Positions 1 through 8,524 of a DNA stretch of 64,000 bases are shown here, in pieces (positions within the stretch are counted from its first letter, which is position 1; each line of letters opens with the position of its first letter). A program made the position numbers and the translations under genes. The notes under the pieces were generated by a model. It searched no databases and was not told the origin of the DNA. It saw only the letters and a list, made by a program, of their open reading frames with translations. The DNA lies in the NCBI RefSeq assembly GCF_001954135.1, contig NZ_MBEQ01000088.1, positions 31,311-95,310 on the forward strand. Reading direction: 5' to 3'. This stretch comes from Mycobacterium sp. GA-1841 (GTDB lineage Bacteria > Actinomycetota > Actinomycetes > Mycobacteriales > Mycobacteriaceae).

Positions 1-1194
1 GGCATCAACACCCAGCTGCCCGTGCCCGGCTTCTTCCAGGCCAAGGGACTGGGCAGCAGCGATACTCCGGGATGCCCGAAGGAAACCTGGTGTGTGAAGA
101 ACGCCGGCGGCTACCGCGGCTCGATGAGCGTCACCGATGCCCTGGCCACTTCGCCGAACACCGCGTTCGCCAAGTTGATCTCGCAGATCGGCGTGCAACG
201 TTCGGTGGACATGGCGGTCAAGTTGGGCCTGCGGTCCTATGCGCTGCCCGGCACCGCCCGTGACTACGACCCGGAGAGCAACGAGAGCCTGGCCGACTTC
301 GTCAAACGGCAGAACATCGGCTCGTTCACCCTGGGCCCGATCGAGGTCAACGCGCTCGAGCTGTCCAACGTGGCGGCCACCCTGGCCTCCGGCGGGACCT
401 GGTGCCCACCCAACCCGATCGCCCAGGTGGTCGACCGGCACGGCAACGAGGTGTCGGTGACCACCGAGACCTGCGAACAGGCGGTGCCCGAGGGCCTGGC
501 CAACACCCTGGCCAATGCGATGAGCAAGGACGACCAGCCCGGCGGCACCGCGGCCGGGTCGGCCGGATCGGTGGGCTGGGACCTGCCGATGTCGGGTAAG
601 ACCGGAACCACCGAGGCGCACCGCTCGTCGGGCTTCCTCGGTTTCACCAACCAGTACGCGGCGGCCAACTACATCTACGACGATTCCACCAACCCCGGCG
701 AGCTGTGCTCCTTCCCGCTGCGCCAGTGCGGCAACGGTGATTTGTACGGCGGTAACGAGCCGGCCCGCACCTGGTTCACTGCGATGAAACCGATCGCCAA
801 CAACTTCGGGCCGGTGGCCTTGCCGCCCACCGATCCGCGTTATGTCGACGGCGGTCCGGGCTCCGTCGTGCCGACCGTGATCGGGTTGGACGAGACCGCC
901 GCCCGCCAGCGCCTGCGGGAGTCCGGTTTCCAGGTGGCCGACGGCGCAGCCTCGGTCAACAGCAGTTCGCGTTACGGCACGGTGGTCGGCACATCGCCCA
1001 GCGGGCAGACGATTCCGGGCTCGATCATCACCATCCAGATCAGCAACGGCATCCCACCGGCCCCGCCTCCGCCGCCGCCGATCGGGTTCCCGATACCCGG
1101 CGGCCCGCCGCCGGAGATCGGCCAGACCGTGGTCGAGATCCCGGGACTGCCGCCGATCACCGTGCCGGTGTTGGGACCGCCACCGCCCCCGTGA
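1..1194 (+). CDS. ponA2: Penicillin-binding protein PonA2, C-terminal part (5' truncated by window)
   Basis: This is the 3' part of a class A bifunctional penicillin-binding protein, which polymerises and cross-links peptidoglycan at the outer face of the membrane. The reading frame is open from base 1, so the start lies outside the window. The end of the transpeptidase domain is visible, with the KTGT box at fragment residue 200 (bases 598-609). A single PASTA domain follows at about residues 288-348, starting VVPTVIGL, and then a long Pro/Gly tail. PASTA plus proline tail and the neighbouring Rv3683/Rv3684-like genes match mycobacterial PonA2 (Rv3682). The glycosyltransferase domain cannot be seen. 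Confidence 0.93.
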   Translation, partial: GINTQLPVPGFFQAKGLGSSDTPGCPKETWCVKNAGGYRGSMSVTDALATSPNTAFAKLISQIGVQRSVDMAVKLGLRSYALPGTARDYDPESNESLADFVKRQNIGSFTLGPIEVNALELSNVAATLASGGTWCPPNPIAQVVDRHGNEVSVTTETCEQAVPEGLANTLANAMSKDDQPGGTAAGSAGSVGWDLPMSGKTGTTEAHRSSGFLGFTNQYAAANYIYDDSTNPGELCSFPLRQCGNGDLYGGNEPARTWFTAMKPIANNFGPVALPPTDPRYVDGGPGSVVPTVIGLDETAARQRLRESGFQVADGAASVNSSSRYGTVVGTSPSGQTIPGSIITIQISNGIPPAPPPPPPIGFPIPGGPPPEIGQTVVEIPGLPPITVPVLGPPPPP

Positions 1195-1208
1195 CACCCG
1201 GTTCGCAG

Positions 1209-1214
1209 TAGGCT
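1209..1214 (+). promoter_or_regulatory. Leaderless -10 box TAGGCT
   Basis: TAGGCT lies 7 nt before the ATG at 1222, placing the expected transcription start on the start codon. No Shine-Dalgarno sequence is seen, which fits a leaderless mRNA. Confidence 0.6.
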
Positions 1215-1221
1215 TGGCGGC

Positions 1222-2166
1222 ATGTCAGTAAAGAAGGCAGCCGCCGTCACAGCGGGTTCGCTGGTCGCCGGGATCGGCTACGCATCCCTCATCGAGCGCA
1301 ACGCGTTCGTGCTGCGGGAAGCGACGATGCCGGTACTGGCGCCGGGCTCGTCGCCCCTGCGGGTGCTGCATCTGTCCGATCTGCACATGCGCCCCAATCA
1401 GCGGCGCAAGCAGGCGTGGCTGCGCGATCTGGCTCGGCTCGAGCCCGACCTGGTGGTCAACACCGGTGACAACCTGGCGCATCCCAAGGCCGTACCCGCC
1501 GTCGTGCAGTCCCTCAGCGAACTGATGTCGGTGCCGGGCCTGTTCGTGTTCGGCAGCAACGACTATTTCGCGCCGCGGCTGAAGAACCCGCTGAACTACA
1601 TCACCAACCCGCAGCACCGCACCCACGGTGAGCCGCTGCCGTGGCAGGATCTGCGCGCGGTCTTCACCGAGCGCGGCTGGCTGGACATGACCCACGTTCG
1701 GCGCGATGTCGAGGTCGCGGGGCTGCACATCTCGGTGGCCGGCGTCGATGATCCGCACCTCAAGCGCGACCGCTACGACACCATCGCGGGACGGGCCAAC
1801 GGCGCGGCGAACCTGACGCTGGGCCTCACCCATTCCCCCGAGCCTCGGGTGCTCGACCGTTTCGCCGAGGACGGCTACCAGCTGGTGCTGGCCGGCCACA
1901 CCCACGGCGGTCAGCTGTGTCTGCCGTTCTACGGGGCGATCGTGACCAACTGCGAGCTGGATCGCTCGCGCGCCAAGGGCGCTTCGAAGTGGGGTTCACA
2001 CATGCAGCTGCACGTGTCGGCGGGTATCGGCACGTCGCCGTTCGCGCCGGTGCGGTTCTGCTGCCGCCCGGAAGCCACCCTGCTGACGCTCGTCGCGGCG
2101 CCGACCGGTGGCGGCCACGTCGGGACCCGGGCCGGACAGTCCTCGCCGGCCGTCTCGGCACGCTGA
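1222..2166 (+). CDS. Membrane-anchored metallophosphoesterase (Rv3683-like)
   Basis: A 314-aa calcineurin-type phosphoesterase with an N-terminal hydrophobic segment. The dinuclear-metal motifs are present in order: LSDLH (about residue 50), NTGDN (about 80), GSND (about 111, in place of the usual GNHD) and GHTHGGQ (about 226). The family cleaves phosphomono- or diesters; YkuE/UDP-diacylglucosamine-type hydrolases are its closest kind, but the substrate here is unknown. The start is set by the -10 box ending 7 nt upstream. It follows ponA2 by 27 nt and precedes cds1 by 6 nt, so the latter two are probably cotranscribed. The C-terminal 20 residues are low complexity. Confidence 0.85.
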   Translation: MSVKKAAAVTAGSLVAGIGYASLIERNAFVLREATMPVLAPGSSPLRVLHLSDLHMRPNQRRKQAWLRDLARLEPDLVVNTGDNLAHPKAVPAVVQSLSELMSVPGLFVFGSNDYFAPRLKNPLNYITNPQHRTHGEPLPWQDLRAVFTERGWLDMTHVRRDVEVAGLHISVAGVDDPHLKRDRYDTIAGRANGAANLTLGLTHSPEPRVLDRFAEDGYQLVLAGHTHGGQLCLPFYGAIVTNCELDRSRAKGASKWGSHMQLHVSAGIGTSPFAPVRFCCRPEATLLTLVAAPTGGGHVGTRAGQSSPAVSAR

Positions 2167-2172
2167 GCGCCG

Positions 2173-3267
2173 ATGGCGTCCAGCGCCTCCCGGGCCCGGC
2201 CGCGCCTGTGGGTGGACAATGCGGTCCGGCTGATCGAAGCCGACGCGAAACGCAGCGCTGACACCCATCTGCTGCGGTACCCGCTGCCCACCGGGTGGCC
2301 CGATTTCGATGTGGCGCTGTATCTGAAGGACGAGTCCACCCACATCACCGGCAGCCTCAAGCACCGGCTGGCCCGCTCGCTGTTCCTCTACGGGCTGTGC
2401 AACGGGTGGATCGACGAGAACACCACGGTCATCGAGGCGTCCTCGGGGTCGACGGCGGTGTCCGAGGCCTATTTCGCCGCACTGCTGGGCCTGCCGTTCA
2501 TCGCGGTGGTTCCCGCCTCGACCAGTGGTTCGAAGATCGCCCTGATCGAAGCCCAGGGCGGCCGTTGCCATTTCGTCGCCGAGTCCTCGCAGGTGTACGC
2601 CGAAGCCCAGCGGTTGGCCGAGGAGACCGGCGGGCACTATCTGGACCAGTTCACCAACGCCGAGCGGGCCACCGACTGGCGCGGCAACAACAACATCGCC
2701 GAATCGATCTACGAACAGATGCGGCTGGAACCACATCCGGTCCCGGAGTGGATCGTGGTGGGGGCGGGCACCGGTGGCACCAGTGCGACGATCGGCCGCT
2801 ACATCCGCTACCGCAGACACGCCACGCAGTTGTGCGTCGTCGACCCCGAGAACTCCGCCTTCTATCCCGGCTATGCGCAGGGCCGCGACGACGTCGTCAC
2901 CGGCGCGTCGTCACGGATCGAAGGGATCGGCCGCCCGCGCGTGGAGCCGTCGTTTCTGCCCGGCGTGGTCGACCGGATGATCGCCGTGCCCGACGGCGCT
3001 TCGGTGGCCGCGGCGCATCACGCCAGCCGGGTTCTCGGCCGCCGCGTGGGGCCGTCGACCGGCACCAACCTGTGGGGCGCCTTCGGACTGTTGGCGGAAA
3101 TGATCGCGAACGGGCGCAGCGGGTCGGTGGTGACCCTGCTGGCCGACAGCGGCGACCGCTACTCGGACACCTACTTCGACGCCGACTGGCTGAGCGCCCA
3201 GGGGCTGCAGTTGTCGGAGTCTGCGGCGGTGCTCTCGGAGTTCGAGCGTTCCGGCAGCTGGTCGTGA
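2173..3267 (+). CDS. cds1: PLP-dependent L-cysteine desulfhydrase (Rv3684-like)
   Basis: A 364-aa fold-type II PLP enzyme of the cysteine synthase superfamily. The Schiff-base lysine lies in SLKHR (about residue 60), followed by SSGSTAV, the glycine-rich phosphate loop GAGTGGTSAT (about 197) and PSTGTNLWG near the C-terminus. In M. tuberculosis the orthologue Rv3684 is reported as Cds1, which degrades cysteine to H2S, pyruvate and ammonia; assignment here rests on orthology and the ponA2-Rv3683 context. It starts 6 nt after the phosphoesterase and probably shares its promoter. A different beta-elimination or synthase substrate cannot be excluded from sequence. Confidence 0.85.
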   Translation: MASSASRARPRLWVDNAVRLIEADAKRSADTHLLRYPLPTGWPDFDVALYLKDESTHITGSLKHRLARSLFLYGLCNGWIDENTTVIEASSGSTAVSEAYFAALLGLPFIAVVPASTSGSKIALIEAQGGRCHFVAESSQVYAEAQRLAEETGGHYLDQFTNAERATDWRGNNNIAESIYEQMRLEPHPVPEWIVVGAGTGGTSATIGRYIRYRRHATQLCVVDPENSAFYPGYAQGRDDVVTGASSRIEGIGRPRVEPSFLPGVVDRMIAVPDGASVAAAHHASRVLGRRVGPSTGTNLWGAFGLLAEMIANGRSGSVVTLLADSGDRYSDTYFDADWLSAQGLQLSESAAVLSEFERSGSWS

Positions 3268-3341
3268 TCGGCCGTCAGGAACAGCCACATCGCTGCCAGG
3301 GCGAAGAAGCCCAGATAGACGGCGGCACCTAGAACGGTCAT
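3171..3341 (-). CDS. Possible small membrane protein overlapping the 3' end of cds1
   Basis: A 56-codon frame on the minus strand starts MTVLGAAVYLGFF and encodes one transmembrane helix followed by a polar Ser/Glu-rich tail. Codons outside the overlap keep a high-GC third position. About 97 nt overlap the end of cds1 in antisense, which lowers confidence, and no clear ribosome site was seen. Function is unknown; it may be a chance frame. Confidence 0.33.
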   Translation of the reverse strand: MTVLGAAVYLGFFALAAMWLFLTADHDQLPERSNSESTAADSDNCSPWALSQSASK

Positions 3342-3397
3342 GACCTGATCAACGTCATGTGGGCCCCGGTTGCTTCCCGGCGTGCCTAGACCCTTTG

Positions 3398-3460
3398 CGC
3401 CGTTTTCCACACCAGGGTCGTGAAAAGTCGACGCCAACGACCCCCAGGTGGAAAACGGCG
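3398..3460. terminator. Long palindrome between cds1 and tRNA-Pro
   Basis: Arms CGCCGTTTTCCAC (3398-3410) and GTGGAAAACGGCG (3448-3460) are perfect complements, with further partial pairing inside (GGGTCGT / ACGACCC). Its place after cds1 and before a tRNA suggests a transcription terminator. Confidence 0.5.
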
Positions 3461-3516
3461 AACCCCGTGGCAGTGATGTACCGGTAGCCGTTTGGCTTTG
3501 GAGGTGCCCGGTGCGA

Positions 3517-3522
3517 TAGGCT
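3517..3522 (+). promoter_or_regulatory. -10 box TAGGCT of tRNA-Pro
   Basis: TAGGCT ends 14 nt before the mature 5' end of the tRNA. A weak -35 candidate, TTGGCT at 3492-3497, lies 19 nt further upstream. Confidence 0.5.
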
Positions 3523-3536
3523 GTCGAAGCTTCACG

Positions 3537-3610
<74 letters not shown>

Positions 3611-3617
3611 CAGTGCA

Positions 3618-3657
3618 AGCAAGGCCCAGACCAGAGTAATCCGGTTTGGGCCTTGCT
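3618..3657 (+). terminator. Terminator hairpin after tRNA-Pro
   Basis: AGCAAGGCCCA (3618-3628) and TGGGCCTTGCT (3647-3657) form a perfect 11-bp stem extendable to 15 bp with one mismatch. It begins 8 nt after the tRNA; the following sequence is only weakly T-rich. Confidence 0.7.
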
Positions 3658-3676
3658 CGTTTCACGAACCGCGATG

Positions 3677-3694
3677 GTCTAGATATTGGTAGAC
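3677..3694 (+). promoter_or_regulatory. Candidate vapBC operator
   Basis: GTCTA (3677-3681) and TAGAC (3690-3694) form an inverted repeat just upstream of the -10 box TAGCAT (3702-3707), which ends 7 nt before the antitoxin ATG. Autoregulation by the antitoxin or complex is typical of such operons; binding here is inferred. Confidence 0.45.
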
Positions 3695-3714
3695 AAACAG
3701 GTAGCATCGGCCGC

Positions 3715-3966
3715 ATGAAGACGGTGACAGTGGGTCAGCTGCGCCAGAACCCGACAGATGTTCTGGCCGACGTCGAGGCGGGGACGACTTACGCAATCAC
3801 GCGGCATAGCCATGTCATCGGTCACATCATTCCGCCCAATAAGACCCTGGATATCGCGCCGCCGAAAAAATCCGGTGCCGCACACACGCAATCGCTCGAG
3901 CGGGTTGAACTGACCTCCGCAGCATCGATCGATGATCTGATCGACGATGCCCGAGGCGATTGGTGA
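3715..3966 (+). CDS. Phd/YefM-type antitoxin
   Basis: An 83-aa antitoxin. The N-terminal half (MKTVTVGQLRQNPTDVLADVEAG) has the Phd/YefM fold pattern used for DNA binding and dimerisation. The polar C-terminal half, ending near DDLIDDARGDW, would wrap the toxin. The start at 3715 is chosen because the -10 box TAGCAT lies 7 nt upstream; a longer frame lacks a start signal. The stop overlaps the toxin start by 3 nt within GTGA, so the pair is translationally coupled. Confidence 0.82.
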   Translation: MKTVTVGQLRQNPTDVLADVEAGTTYAITRHSHVIGHIIPPNKTLDIAPPKKSGAAHTQSLERVELTSAASIDDLIDDARGDW

Positions 3967-4358
3967 CTTACTTCTACCTCGACTCGTCGGTCGCCGTGCG
4001 GATCCTGCTCGGGCATTCGATGCCGGCAGCCGCCTGGTTCGATACAGCAACGGGTGATCCTGAGACATCCGTCATCTCGTCGCGACTCCTACGAACGGAA
4101 CTCACTCGGGTACTGCGCCGTGAGGGACTTCCAGTGCAGCGCCGCGACGCGCTGCTCGACTATGTCGGCATGCTGCCGATCAGCGACGCTCTGCTGGCCG
4201 AGGCTGAGGCCATCGTCCCGCACATCAAGACGCTTGATGCGATCCACTTGGCGTCCGTGATCCGCAGCGGTCTCGACGCGACAGTTGTCTCCCACGACGC
4301 GACGATGCTGTCGGTAGCCGGCGAACTCGGGTACGCCACACTGGATCCCTGCCGTTGA
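3963..4358 (+). CDS. VapC-type PIN-domain ribonuclease toxin
   Basis: A 131-aa single PIN domain. The acidic Mg-binding residues are visible: Asp in YLDSS near the N-terminus, Glu in RTELTR (about residue 46), Asp in TLDAIHLA (about 95) and Asp in SHDATM (about 113). VapC toxins cut specific tRNAs or rRNA to stop translation; the target here is unknown. GTG at 3963 is chosen because it makes the coupled GTGA overlap with the antitoxin; a TTG one codon earlier is possible. It ends 5 nt from the convergent kinase gene. Confidence 0.85.
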   Translation: MTYFYLDSSVAVRILLGHSMPAAAWFDTATGDPETSVISSRLLRTELTRVLRREGLPVQRRDALLDYVGMLPISDALLAEAEAIVPHIKTLDAIHLASVIRSGLDATVVSHDATMLSVAGELGYATLDPCR

Positions 4359-4363
4359 GCGGG

Positions 4364-5494
4364 TCAGTGCGGGTGGTTTTTCTTGCCGTGTCCCTTGTTG
4401 CCATGCCCCTTACCGTTGCCGTGATTCCCGGTGTCTTCGGGCATGGTCGGCAGCACGGTCGGGACACTCGTGGCGACCGGCACGGTCGGCTCGACAGGCG
4501 CAAGAGGTGCGACAGAGGGAGTCCCCGGAGTGACGGGGGCTCGCTGCGGTGGCGGGTCGGCGATCAGCAGAACGGCTCCGAGGATGACGGCAGCCATGAC
4601 CGCGAGGGACGCGAGCGCTATCCGCAGGCGTGAGCGACGAGGCGGTAGCGGCGTAGGCAGCACCAGGGTGGCCGGCCGTGCAGACGGGGCACCACAAAGC
4701 GCGGCCCGCATGGCCATCGCGTCGGGAAAGCGGTAGGCCGGGTCGCGGGACATGGCTGTCTCCAGCACCTGGGCCAGCACCGGATCAGCGTCGGGACGCA
4801 GCATCATCAGAGGCAGGGCCGGCTCGTCGACAACCGCCCGCATCGTGGCGATCGGGTTGCCCCGGTCGAAGGGCCGGCGTCCGGTCAGCGCCTCGTAGCC
4901 CAGCACTCCGAGCGCATACAGGTCGTCGGACACCGAGGCGGGCTGCCCGGTGATCCGCTGGGGGCTCAGATAATCCGGGGTGCCGAATACGATTCCGGCC
5001 TGGGTGTGCGCGGTGCCGACGGTCTTGGCGATGCCGAAGTCGGAGAGTTTGGCGTTGCCGGTGTCGGTGATCAGAACGTTGCCCGGCTTGATGTCGCGAT
5101 GCAGGATGCCTGCGCCGTGCGCGGCGGTCAACGCGCCGAGCAGGTCGGTGAGCACCCAACGCACCCGGTCGCTTGACAACGGTCCGGTCGCGATCTCGTC
5201 GGCCAGGGTCGGCCCGGGCAGCCGTTCCATCACGAGGAACGGGGTGTCGCGATGCTCGCCGGTGTCGTGCACGACGACGATGTTCGGGTGGTTCAGCGCC
5301 GCCGCGGCGCGGGCCTCGTCCTCGAACCGGCGCCGCATCACCACATCGGTGGCCAGGCCGGGATGGAGCAGTTTGATCGCCACCGGCCGCGACAGCCTGG
5401 TGTCCCAGCCATCGCGCACCTCGGCCACCCCGCCGCGACCGACAACGCCGCGTAGTTCGTAGCGGTTGGCGAGGAGGTGATCGACGCTCCCCAT
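4364..5494 (-). CDS. Transmembrane Ser/Thr protein kinase (PknB family) with His-rich tail
   Basis: A 376-aa Hanks-type kinase. The glycine loop GRGGVAEV (about 19-26), ATP-binding Lys41 in AIKLL, catalytic HRDIKPGN (from 132) and DFG (152-154) are all intact, so it should be active. One transmembrane helix (about 285-305) follows, then a Pro/Thr/Val-rich linker and an unusual terminus rich in His, Gly, Lys and Asn. It lacks PASTA or other recognisable sensor domains. ATG at 5494 is preferred over an upstream Met because AATAGT (5506-5501) lies 6 nt upstream. It could phosphorylate local cell-wall proteins, but no partner is evident. Confidence 0.88.
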   Translation of the reverse strand: MGSVDHLLANRYELRGVVGRGGVAEVRDGWDTRLSRPVAIKLLHPGLATDVVMRRRFEDEARAAAALNHPNIVVVHDTGEHRDTPFLVMERLPGPTLADEIATGPLSSDRVRWVLTDLLGALTAAHGAGILHRDIKPGNVLITDTGNAKLSDFGIAKTVGTAHTQAGIVFGTPDYLSPQRITGQPASVSDDLYALGVLGYEALTGRRPFDRGNPIATMRAVVDEPALPLMMLRPDADPVLAQVLETAMSRDPAYRFPDAMAMRAALCGAPSARPATLVLPTPLPPRRSRLRIALASLAVMAAVILGAVLLIADPPPQRAPVTPGTPSVAPLAPVEPTVPVATSVPTVLPTMPEDTGNHGNGKGHGNKGHGKKNHPH

Positions 5495-5544
5495 AGGGCG
5501 ACTATTGCACACGCCCGCGTGTGAGCCGGGTTACCGCTGCTCGG

Positions 5545-6918
5545 TCAGTCACCGGATTGCGGCGCGGTCCAATGGACGACCTTCATCGCCGTCATCTCAT
5601 CGAGCAGTTCGGGGCCGAAACCGAAACCGGATCCGCTGGCCCGTCGCGGCTCGGATGCGCCGCCGGGCGCGCCACCGAAGACGTTGTTGATCTTCACGGT
5701 GCCGACCGGAAGGGCCCGCCAGGCCTCTTGCGCGTGGCTCATGTCGTTGGTGAGCACGGTGGCGGCCAGCCCGTAACGGTCGTCGGCGGCGTCATCCACT
5801 GCGGTGGCGAAATCGGGCACCGCCCGCACCGGGGCGATCGGGCCGAACGTCTCTTCGCTCATCACGAGCATCTCGGGGGTGCACTCGGTCAGCACCGTGG
5901 GCGGATAAAAGCTGCCGGGTCCCTGCGTGGGCTCACCGCCGGCGCGCACCTGGGCGCCGCGGTCTACCGCGTCGGCGACGTGGGCGTGCACGTGTTGGCG
6001 GTGTCGCTCGTCGACCAAGGGGCCGATCCGCTCAGCCCACTCCCCCGCCTGCGCAACCAGCGCCTCGATGAACGACTCGGCCGCCGATTGGACGACGAAG
6101 ATGCGCTCCACCGAGACGCAGATCTGTCCGGCGTTGGCGAAGCAGCCGAGCGCGGCCTGCTCGGCCGCCCACTGCGGGTCGACGCCGGCGTCGACGATCA
6201 ACGCGTCGTTGCCTCCGTTTTCCAGCAGTGCCTTGGCCCCGCGCTGTGCGCAGGCCAGCGCGATCTCCCGGCCGGTCGCGCTGCTGCCGACATGTGCGAC
6301 GACGTCGACCTCGGCGGCCGCCGCCAGTTGGGCCCCGACTGCGCCGTCCCCGTCGACGATCTCCAGCACACCGTCGGGCAGTTGGGCGGCGAGCAACTCG
6401 GCGAACCGCCGGCCGGTCTGCGGGCAACGTTCACTTGGCTTGTGCACCACGGTGTTTCCGGTCACCAACGCCGCACCGAGCAGACCGGCGGCCACCGCGA
6501 CCGGATCGTTCCACGGCGTCAGCACCGCCACCACGCCGCGCGGTTGCGGAATCATCAGATCGGTGGCCGACCAACCGCCCTGCAGCGTCGAACCCCGGTG
6601 CAGCGGCCCGAGTTCGGCGTACTGACGCAGCGTGCCCACCCCGGCCTGCACACCACCGAGGGAGTCGGCCGCCGTCTTACCGGTCTCGCGTTCGTTGAGC
6701 GTGGCGAGTTCGTCGGCCGCCGCCCGCACCACCTCGGCCGCCGTGGCGACCGCAGCAGCCCGTTCGGCCGGTGCGGTCCTGGCCCATTCCGAGCGGGCAT
6801 TGGCGGCGCGGGCGACCGCCCGCTCGACGGCTGCGGGTTCGGTGACGGCCACGCGGCTCACGACCTCGCCGGTGTGTGGATCGCGGACGGTGATGCGGTC
6901 ACTCAATGTCGAAGTCAC
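5545..6918 (-). CDS. NAD(P)-dependent aldehyde dehydrogenase
   Basis: A 457-aa aldehyde dehydrogenase that would oxidise an aldehyde to its acid. The oxyanion Asn in PWN (137), cofactor Lys in HKPSE (160), Glu in ENGGND (233) and catalytic Cys in GQICVS (267) are all present. GTG at 6918 is chosen because earlier in-frame starts would run into the divergent thioesterase gene. The divergent neighbour handles acyl-CoA, so a fatty or xenobiotic aldehyde is a reasonable guess, but the substrate is unknown. It belongs to the general ALDH superfamily rather than a family I can name. Confidence 0.88.
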   Translation of the reverse strand: MTSTLSDRITVRDPHTGEVVSRVAVTEPAAVERAVARAANARSEWARTAPAERAAAVATAAEVVRAAADELATLNERETGKTAADSLGGVQAGVGTLRQYAELGPLHRGSTLQGGWSATDLMIPQPRGVVAVLTPWNDPVAVAAGLLGAALVTGNTVVHKPSERCPQTGRRFAELLAAQLPDGVLEIVDGDGAVGAQLAAAAEVDVVAHVGSSATGREIALACAQRGAKALLENGGNDALIVDAGVDPQWAAEQAALGCFANAGQICVSVERIFVVQSAAESFIEALVAQAGEWAERIGPLVDERHRQHVHAHVADAVDRGAQVRAGGEPTQGPGSFYPPTVLTECTPEMLVMSEETFGPIAPVRAVPDFATAVDDAADDRYGLAATVLTNDMSHAQEAWRALPVGTVKINNVFGGAPGGASEPRRASGSGFGFGPELLDEMTAMKVVHWTAPQSGD

Positions 6919-6982
6919 GGTGTGGGGCGTACCCGTTGCCGACGGTTCCAATCCCCGCCGATCCGCCCAACCAAGCGGTTGA

Positions 6983-6988
6983 TAGCGT
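6983..6988 (+). promoter_or_regulatory. Leaderless -10 box TAGCGT
   Basis: TAGCGT lies 6 nt before the ATG at 6995, with no ribosome binding site between. Confidence 0.55.
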
Positions 6989-6994
6989 CGCCGG

Positions 6995-7792
6995 ATGGCC
7001 GCGTTGAGCTGGATCGCCCAACTTCTGCAGTTTGACCGCGAGGGCGACGACTTCTGTATCCGCGAACCGCGTCGCGGCGCGGTCGAGCGGCTGTTCGGCG
7101 GCCTGATCGCGGCGCAGTCGCTGGCCGCGGCCGGCGCCACCGTCGACGACGGCAAACTGCCGCAGTCGCTGCACACCTACTTCGTCCGCGGCGGACGCTA
7201 CGACGCCGAGGTCCAGTTCCACGTCGACCGCACCCGCGACGGACGCACATTCGCCACCCGCCATGTCACCGCCAGCCAGGATGGCGCGGTGATCCTGGAG
7301 ATGATGGTCTCGTTCCACGAACCCGAGCCCGGGTTGGACTGGTACCCCGACGCTCCGCCCACCCTGGAGCTCGACGCGGCCGTCCCCAAATCCGAGGTGA
7401 TGGATTTCGGTGACAAATTCGACCTGCGCACCATGGCCGCCGATGACTCCGAATTCGCGGTCTCGCCGTTTTGGATCCGCACCCAGCAGGAGATCGAAGA
7501 CGACCCGTTGATCCGGGCCTGCACCCTGACCTTCCTGTCGGACCTCGGGCCCGTGCCGTCGGCCCTGCCGCCGACCGTCACCCTGCGCGCCGACCTGGGA
7601 TTCGCCGCCAGCCTGGATCACTCGATCTGGTTTCACCGACCGTTCCGACCGCAGCACTGGCACCGCTACGAGCTGCGGCCGGCCAACCACAACGATTCCC
7701 GTGGGCTGGCCCGCGGCTCGCTCTACGACGCGGCGGGCACCCTGATCGCCAGTGTCAACCAGGAAGCACTCTGGCGAATCGCCCAGGATTAA
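6995..7792 (+). CDS. Acyl-CoA thioesterase II (TesB-like)
   Basis: A 265-aa double hot-dog thioesterase that hydrolyses acyl-CoA to free acid and CoA. It shows the family pattern of two hot-dog halves: FGGLIAAQSLAAA near residue 30 with SLHTYFVRGG, and a second half containing ASLDHSIWFHRPFR, where the Asp and His fit the TesB active site, then RGSLYDAAGTLIASVNQEALWR at the C-terminus. Length is typical. The leaderless -10 box fixes the start. Chain-length preference cannot be read from sequence. Confidence 0.88.
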   Translation: MAALSWIAQLLQFDREGDDFCIREPRRGAVERLFGGLIAAQSLAAAGATVDDGKLPQSLHTYFVRGGRYDAEVQFHVDRTRDGRTFATRHVTASQDGAVILEMMVSFHEPEPGLDWYPDAPPTLELDAAVPKSEVMDFGDKFDLRTMAADDSEFAVSPFWIRTQQEIEDDPLIRACTLTFLSDLGPVPSALPPTVTLRADLGFAASLDHSIWFHRPFRPQHWHRYELRPANHNDSRGLARGSLYDAAGTLIASVNQEALWRIAQD

Positions 7793-7834
7793 CCGGCACG
7801 TTTGCAACCGCGGCCCGGCGGGCAGTCGGTGACG

Positions 7835-8497
7835 ATGAAGATCTCCGACGTCGCATCCTGGCCGGTCGAGCTCGGCGCCGCAGCACGGCACCGGCGCCTG
7901 TTCCACCCGAGCGGAGTATTGGCGCGCGGCACGCTCGAACGCAGCGCCCCCGAAGGCAGAGGCCTGCCGCTCTACTCGTGCGACGTGGTCGGGCGGCTGT
8001 CCAAGGGGGTGGGGACGCCGGATTCGGTGCCGGACATCGCCGGTGTGGCCTGGCGGATGCCTCCGCAGTTGTCCGGCACACCGTGGGATGTGCTGTTGGC
8101 CTCCACTTTGGCCGGCAACCGTTTTGTGTTGTGGCCGGCCAATTCGTGGTCGGGCATCACGTTCTCCAGCGTGATGCCGCTGCGGTACGAGGGCAAAGTG
8201 TGGTGGCTGCGGGCCAAGTTGCGCACCGAGTTCGACGGCGCCGGCCTGTCCCTGGACAGCGTGAGTGGCCAGCTGGAACGCGGCGGCATCGACTTCGACA
8301 TCGAACAGTGCGGTGCCAGTGGCGAATTCGAGCCCCTGGCCCGGCTGTCACTTGACCAGAAGCTGCCGCACGACCGCGACGTATCCTTCGATCCGGTTCT
8401 GCACCGGGCCGCCGGGGTCACCCTCGTCCCCGATTGGCTGGCCGACGTTCGCCGCGTGGCCTACCGGAAGAGCCGGATCGGGCGGGACGCCGAATAG
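7835..8497 (+). CDS. Conserved protein of unknown function
   Basis: A 220-aa soluble protein with no signal peptide or membrane helix. The early segment RRLFHPSGVLARGTLER faintly recalls the heme-binding start of catalase-like proteins, but the catalase tyrosine ligand region is not recognisable, so I do not assign that function. ATG at 7835 was preferred over a GTG two codons earlier because it gives the conserved-looking start MKISDV. It lies 42 nt downstream of the thioesterase and may be cotranscribed. Confidence 0.6.
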   Translation: MKISDVASWPVELGAAARHRRLFHPSGVLARGTLERSAPEGRGLPLYSCDVVGRLSKGVGTPDSVPDIAGVAWRMPPQLSGTPWDVLLASTLAGNRFVLWPANSWSGITFSSVMPLRYEGKVWWLRAKLRTEFDGAGLSLDSVSGQLERGGIDFDIEQCGASGEFEPLARLSLDQKLPHDRDVSFDPVLHRAAGVTLVPDWLADVRRVAYRKSRIGRDAE

Positions 8498-8524
8498 CAC
8501 GGCATAGCCGCTCGGAGTAGCCAC

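Noticed and set aside
3646..3714. Longer N-terminus for the antitoxin
   Set aside because: It would run over the -10 box and operator candidate and into the tRNA terminator.
6924..6945. GGGTAC near the aldehyde dehydrogenase start as a SigF promoter
   Set aside because: No GTTT-like -35 lies 15-17 nt upstream, unlike the three accepted sites.
5521..7035. 504-codon plus-strand frame over the aldehyde dehydrogenase
   Set aside because: No known domain, Arg/Gly/His-rich; the minus-strand dehydrogenase has every catalytic residue.
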